64,000 bases of DNA from positions 62,001-126,000 of the forward strand of contig JARACJ010000002.1 of NCBI GenBank assembly GCA_028767165.1, read 5' to 3'. The stretch comes from Proteobacteria bacterium DTSAM18. Lineage in GTDB: Bacteria; Myxococcota_A; UBA796; GCA-2862545. A program made the translations under genes and the position numbers. The notes below the pieces were generated by a model. The model ran no database searches, had not been told where the DNA came from, and saw only the letters and a program-made list of their open reading frames with translations. Below are positions 62,341-64,000 of the stretch, piece after piece. Numbering within the stretch: the stretch's first letter is position 1; every line of letters starts with the position of its first letter.

Positions 62341-62778
62341 TCAATCCACCATCGAGCTCACGAGCATGTCCACCGTCCGCTGATCCGCCCCGGGGAACTC
62401 GTAGTCCCCGAACTCGTCGGGTGAGACCCATGCCACCTGCTGCACGTTGGCGGCCTCGGGCAGGCAGCCCTCCTGCAGCTCGCAGCGGTAGACCACGAGG
62501 ATGAGCGTGTAGCCCTCGTACTCGTGGGTGAGCTCCATGACGCAGTCGCCCACGTCGACCGGGCAGCCCAGGCGGTAGTCCACCGCCCGCTGCAGGGCCT
62601 GTGGATCCGTCTCGCCCTCACGCACGCGACCGCCTGGAAATTCCCAGAGATCCGGGAGAACGGCGTCCTTTCGGCGCTGGGCGATGAGGTAGCGCCCCTC
62701 CTTGACGATCTCGCCGCTGACAACACGGATGCAGGGCCTGTTCACGAAACCGTCTTCCTGCTCATCAGAGATGTCCAC
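62341..62778 (-). CDS. Nudix-fold protein with degenerate catalytic box
   Basis: 145 residues. The Nudix fold is clear (RYLIAQRRKDAVLPDLWEFP, then GGRVREGE at 49-56). The box should read G-x5-E-x7-REUxEExGU, but residues 64-71 are RAVDYRLG, so the Glu of RE and both Glu of EE are gone. Metal-dependent hydrolysis of the usual (MutT) kind is therefore doubtful, and the protein may bind nucleotides without cleaving them. The GTG start lies 5 nt after AGGAGG; a longer GTG lacks such a site. Confidence 0.75.
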   Translation of the reverse strand: MDISDEQEDGFVNRPCIRVVSGEIVKEGRYLIAQRRKDAVLPDLWEFPGGRVREGETDPQALQRAVDYRLGCPVDVGDCVMELTHEYEGYTLILVVYRCELQEGCLPEAANVQQVAWVSPDEFGDYEFPGADQRTVDMLVSSMVD

Positions 62779-62839
62779 CGCATCCTCCTCGACCGGCACG
62801 ACCACCGAGGATAATGCCGTACGCTGACGGAGAATGGCA

Positions 62840-63340
62840 ATGATGACGAACCCCCTGCACCGCTTCGCGAAGCGTGGCGCCGCCGAACTGAAAGCCCAGG
62901 GATTCCGCCTCGCGGAGACCCTCGGCCTGCACGATCCGAGCTTTCCGCGCTCCTATCGCCAGGAGGCGCCGCCCCTCGGTGCGCTACCGGTGCCACGGCT
63001 TCCGAGTCCCAGCCGCTTTGCAGACGCCCTCGACGCCGGCCTCGACGAGGCGCTGGGCGGAACGGGCGTCAGCGCATCCGGCGGTGGCTGGTCCGCCCTG
63101 ATGGGCCTGCCCCTCAGCCGCGAGAACGTCGAAGCGGTGCTCGACGAGCAGGTCCGCCCGGCCCTCAATGCCGACGGCGGCGACATCGAGCTGGTGAAGA
63201 TCGAGGACGGCAACGTCTTCGTACGCCTCGTGGGGGCCTGCAACTCCTGCCCGAGCAGCGTCGTCACCATGCGAATGGGCGTCGAACGCATGCTCCAGGA
63301 CGAATTCCCGGACATGGACGAGCTGATCCAAGTGGCCTGA
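62840..63340 (+). CDS. NifU-like C-terminal domain Fe-S scaffold protein
   Basis: 166 residues. The last ~75 match the NifU C-terminal (Nfu) domain: VEAVLDEQVRPALNADGGDI, then CNSC (Cys134/Cys137) in VGACNSCPSSVVTMRMGVER. The two Cys bridge a 4Fe-4S cluster for delivery to apoproteins. The N-terminal ~85 residues are unrelated, Pro/Gly-rich and possibly disordered. The second of two ATGs, 7 nt after GGAGA, is preferred. TATAAT-like GATAAT at 62809 may be its -10 element. Confidence 0.87.
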   Translation: MMTNPLHRFAKRGAAELKAQGFRLAETLGLHDPSFPRSYRQEAPPLGALPVPRLPSPSRFADALDAGLDEALGGTGVSASGGGWSALMGLPLSRENVEAVLDEQVRPALNADGGDIELVKIEDGNVFVRLVGACNSCPSSVVTMRMGVERMLQDEFPDMDELIQVA

Positions 63341-63564
63341 AAAGGTCCTCTTTTTCCTTAGCAATGCAAGGAACGAACGCCACAACCGCGCGATCCCCGA
63401 TCGCGCCCCGACGGGTTCATGACAAAGCGCGACGTTCCCCATTGTCCGCCTGAACCCAGAACATCGAAGGTCCGATCCGCCGTCACCGAAAGATGACATG
63501 AGCGATCCGCTCCGGGGATGTAGGCAGAACACGTTCCTCCCCCAGAAGACACGGTCAAGGTGAC

Positions 63565-64000
63565 ATGCAGATCCCGAACGCAGACGACCTGAAGAAGCAC
63601 CACCGCGAGCTCACCCGACAAGCGCGTGAGTTCGCCGAGGAGTTCCCCGCTCGCTCCTGGCTCGAGCTCACGATCGTGCTCGTGTGCTGGGCGAGCCTGT
63701 TCACCATCGCCGCCCTGGCCCCCTGGTGGCCCGTGCAGATGGTGGCCGGCCTGCTCCTCGCCGGCGTGTTCATCCGCGCCTTCATCTTCGTGCACGACCA
63801 CGAGCACGGCGCCCTGCTGCCCAAGTCCAAGCTCGGCTCGGCCATCTTCTACGTGATCGGCCTGTGGCTCATGACCCCCCGCAACATCTGGCGGGCCAGC
63901 CACAACACCCACCACGCCACGAACACCAACCTCGACAAGGACACCACCGTCGGTGGGTTCTGGCTGATGACCGCCGAGGAATACAACCAGGCGCGCAAGC
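63565..64000 (+). CDS. Fatty-acid desaturase family protein (3' end outside window)
   Basis: 145 codons before the window ends. Two membrane segments (LELTIVLVCWASLFTIAALA and the stretch to VFIRAFIF) are followed by the first two diiron His boxes HDHEH (77-81) and HNTHH (113-117), and then NTNLDKDTTVGGF. This is a membrane-bound desaturase/hydroxylase of acyl chains. The third His box is expected beyond the edge. A CAAGGTGAC ribosome site precedes the ATG. Confidence 0.9.
   Translation, partial: MQIPNADDLKKHHRELTRQAREFAEEFPARSWLELTIVLVCWASLFTIAALAPWWPVQMVAGLLLAGVFIRAFIFVHDHEHGALLPKSKLGSAIFYVIGLWLMTPRNIWRASHNTHHATNTNLDKDTTVGGFWLMTAEEYNQARK

Noticed and set aside
1-64000. CRISPR array, prophage or integrative element
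   Set aside because: No regularly spaced direct repeats, integrase, capsid or conjugation genes were seen; the Cas4/AddB-like nuclease at 7925 stands alone.

Overview
This is high-GC DNA from a Gram-negative bacterium, most likely a Myxococcota-type (former deltaproteobacterial) lineage. That placement is inferred. It rests on very GC-rich codon use, a TonB-type receptor and other outer-membrane barrels, and above all on many predicted lipoproteins whose mature N-termini carry Asp/Thr/Gly-rich spacers (DTGDTG, DTSDTG, DTASDTS). The coding strand alternates often. There is no rRNA or tRNA gene, no CRISPR array, no insertion sequence and no phage block.

Left part (1-24 kb). A minus-strand operon encodes a TonB-dependent receptor, two lipoproteins (one with an EF-hand) and then a TerB-like protein cut by the window edge. 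Plus-strand DoxX, two lipoproteins and a BtpA-family TIM barrel follow, then a PD-(D/E)XK/Fe-S nuclease and small unknowns. The gap at 10.4-10.8 kb holds five DnaA-box-like 9-mers. Next come minus-strand lipoproteins, the SOS polymerase DnaE2 with a LexA-type box, a lysine methyltransferase-like protein and an FG-GAP/VCBS lipoprotein. On the plus strand are a dihydrolipoamide-dehydrogenase-like flavoprotein and an IspZ-like membrane protein, then an acyltransferase and SlyD.

Middle part (24-35 kb). This is a chromosome-origin-type neighbourhood: rluA-like, mnmG, rsmG, a HemW-like radical SAM gene, a 1.96 kb non-coding gap, parA, parB and udk. The gap holds three perfect parS palindromes, two degenerate ones and a consensus DnaA box, and is strongly C-over-G skewed on the plus strand. 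Genes to its left are mainly on the minus strand (18 of 28). Genes to its right are mainly on the plus strand (17 of 29). The replication origin probably lies in this window or close to it.

Right part (35-64 kb). It contains a membrane-anchored MA-type peptidase, a GT39-like glycosyltransferase, an enoyl-CoA hydratase and a MutH-type endonuclease. A three-gene operon (RND/MMPL exporter, LolA-like protein, outer-membrane barrel) looks like a lipid-export system. AroC and a DUF924 protein follow. At 52.2-56.0 kb two cassettes lie in tandem: each has a conserved 86-bp left border with a 22-23-codon micro-ORF, a divergent YD-motif lipoprotein gene, and a conserved 231-bp right border copied from the 3' end of a neighbouring gene. 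The window ends with an SOS-box-preceded SplB-like radical SAM protein, Psd, MutS2, ferredoxin-NADP reductase, a Nudix protein with a degenerate catalytic box, a NifU-domain protein and the start of a fatty-acid desaturase.
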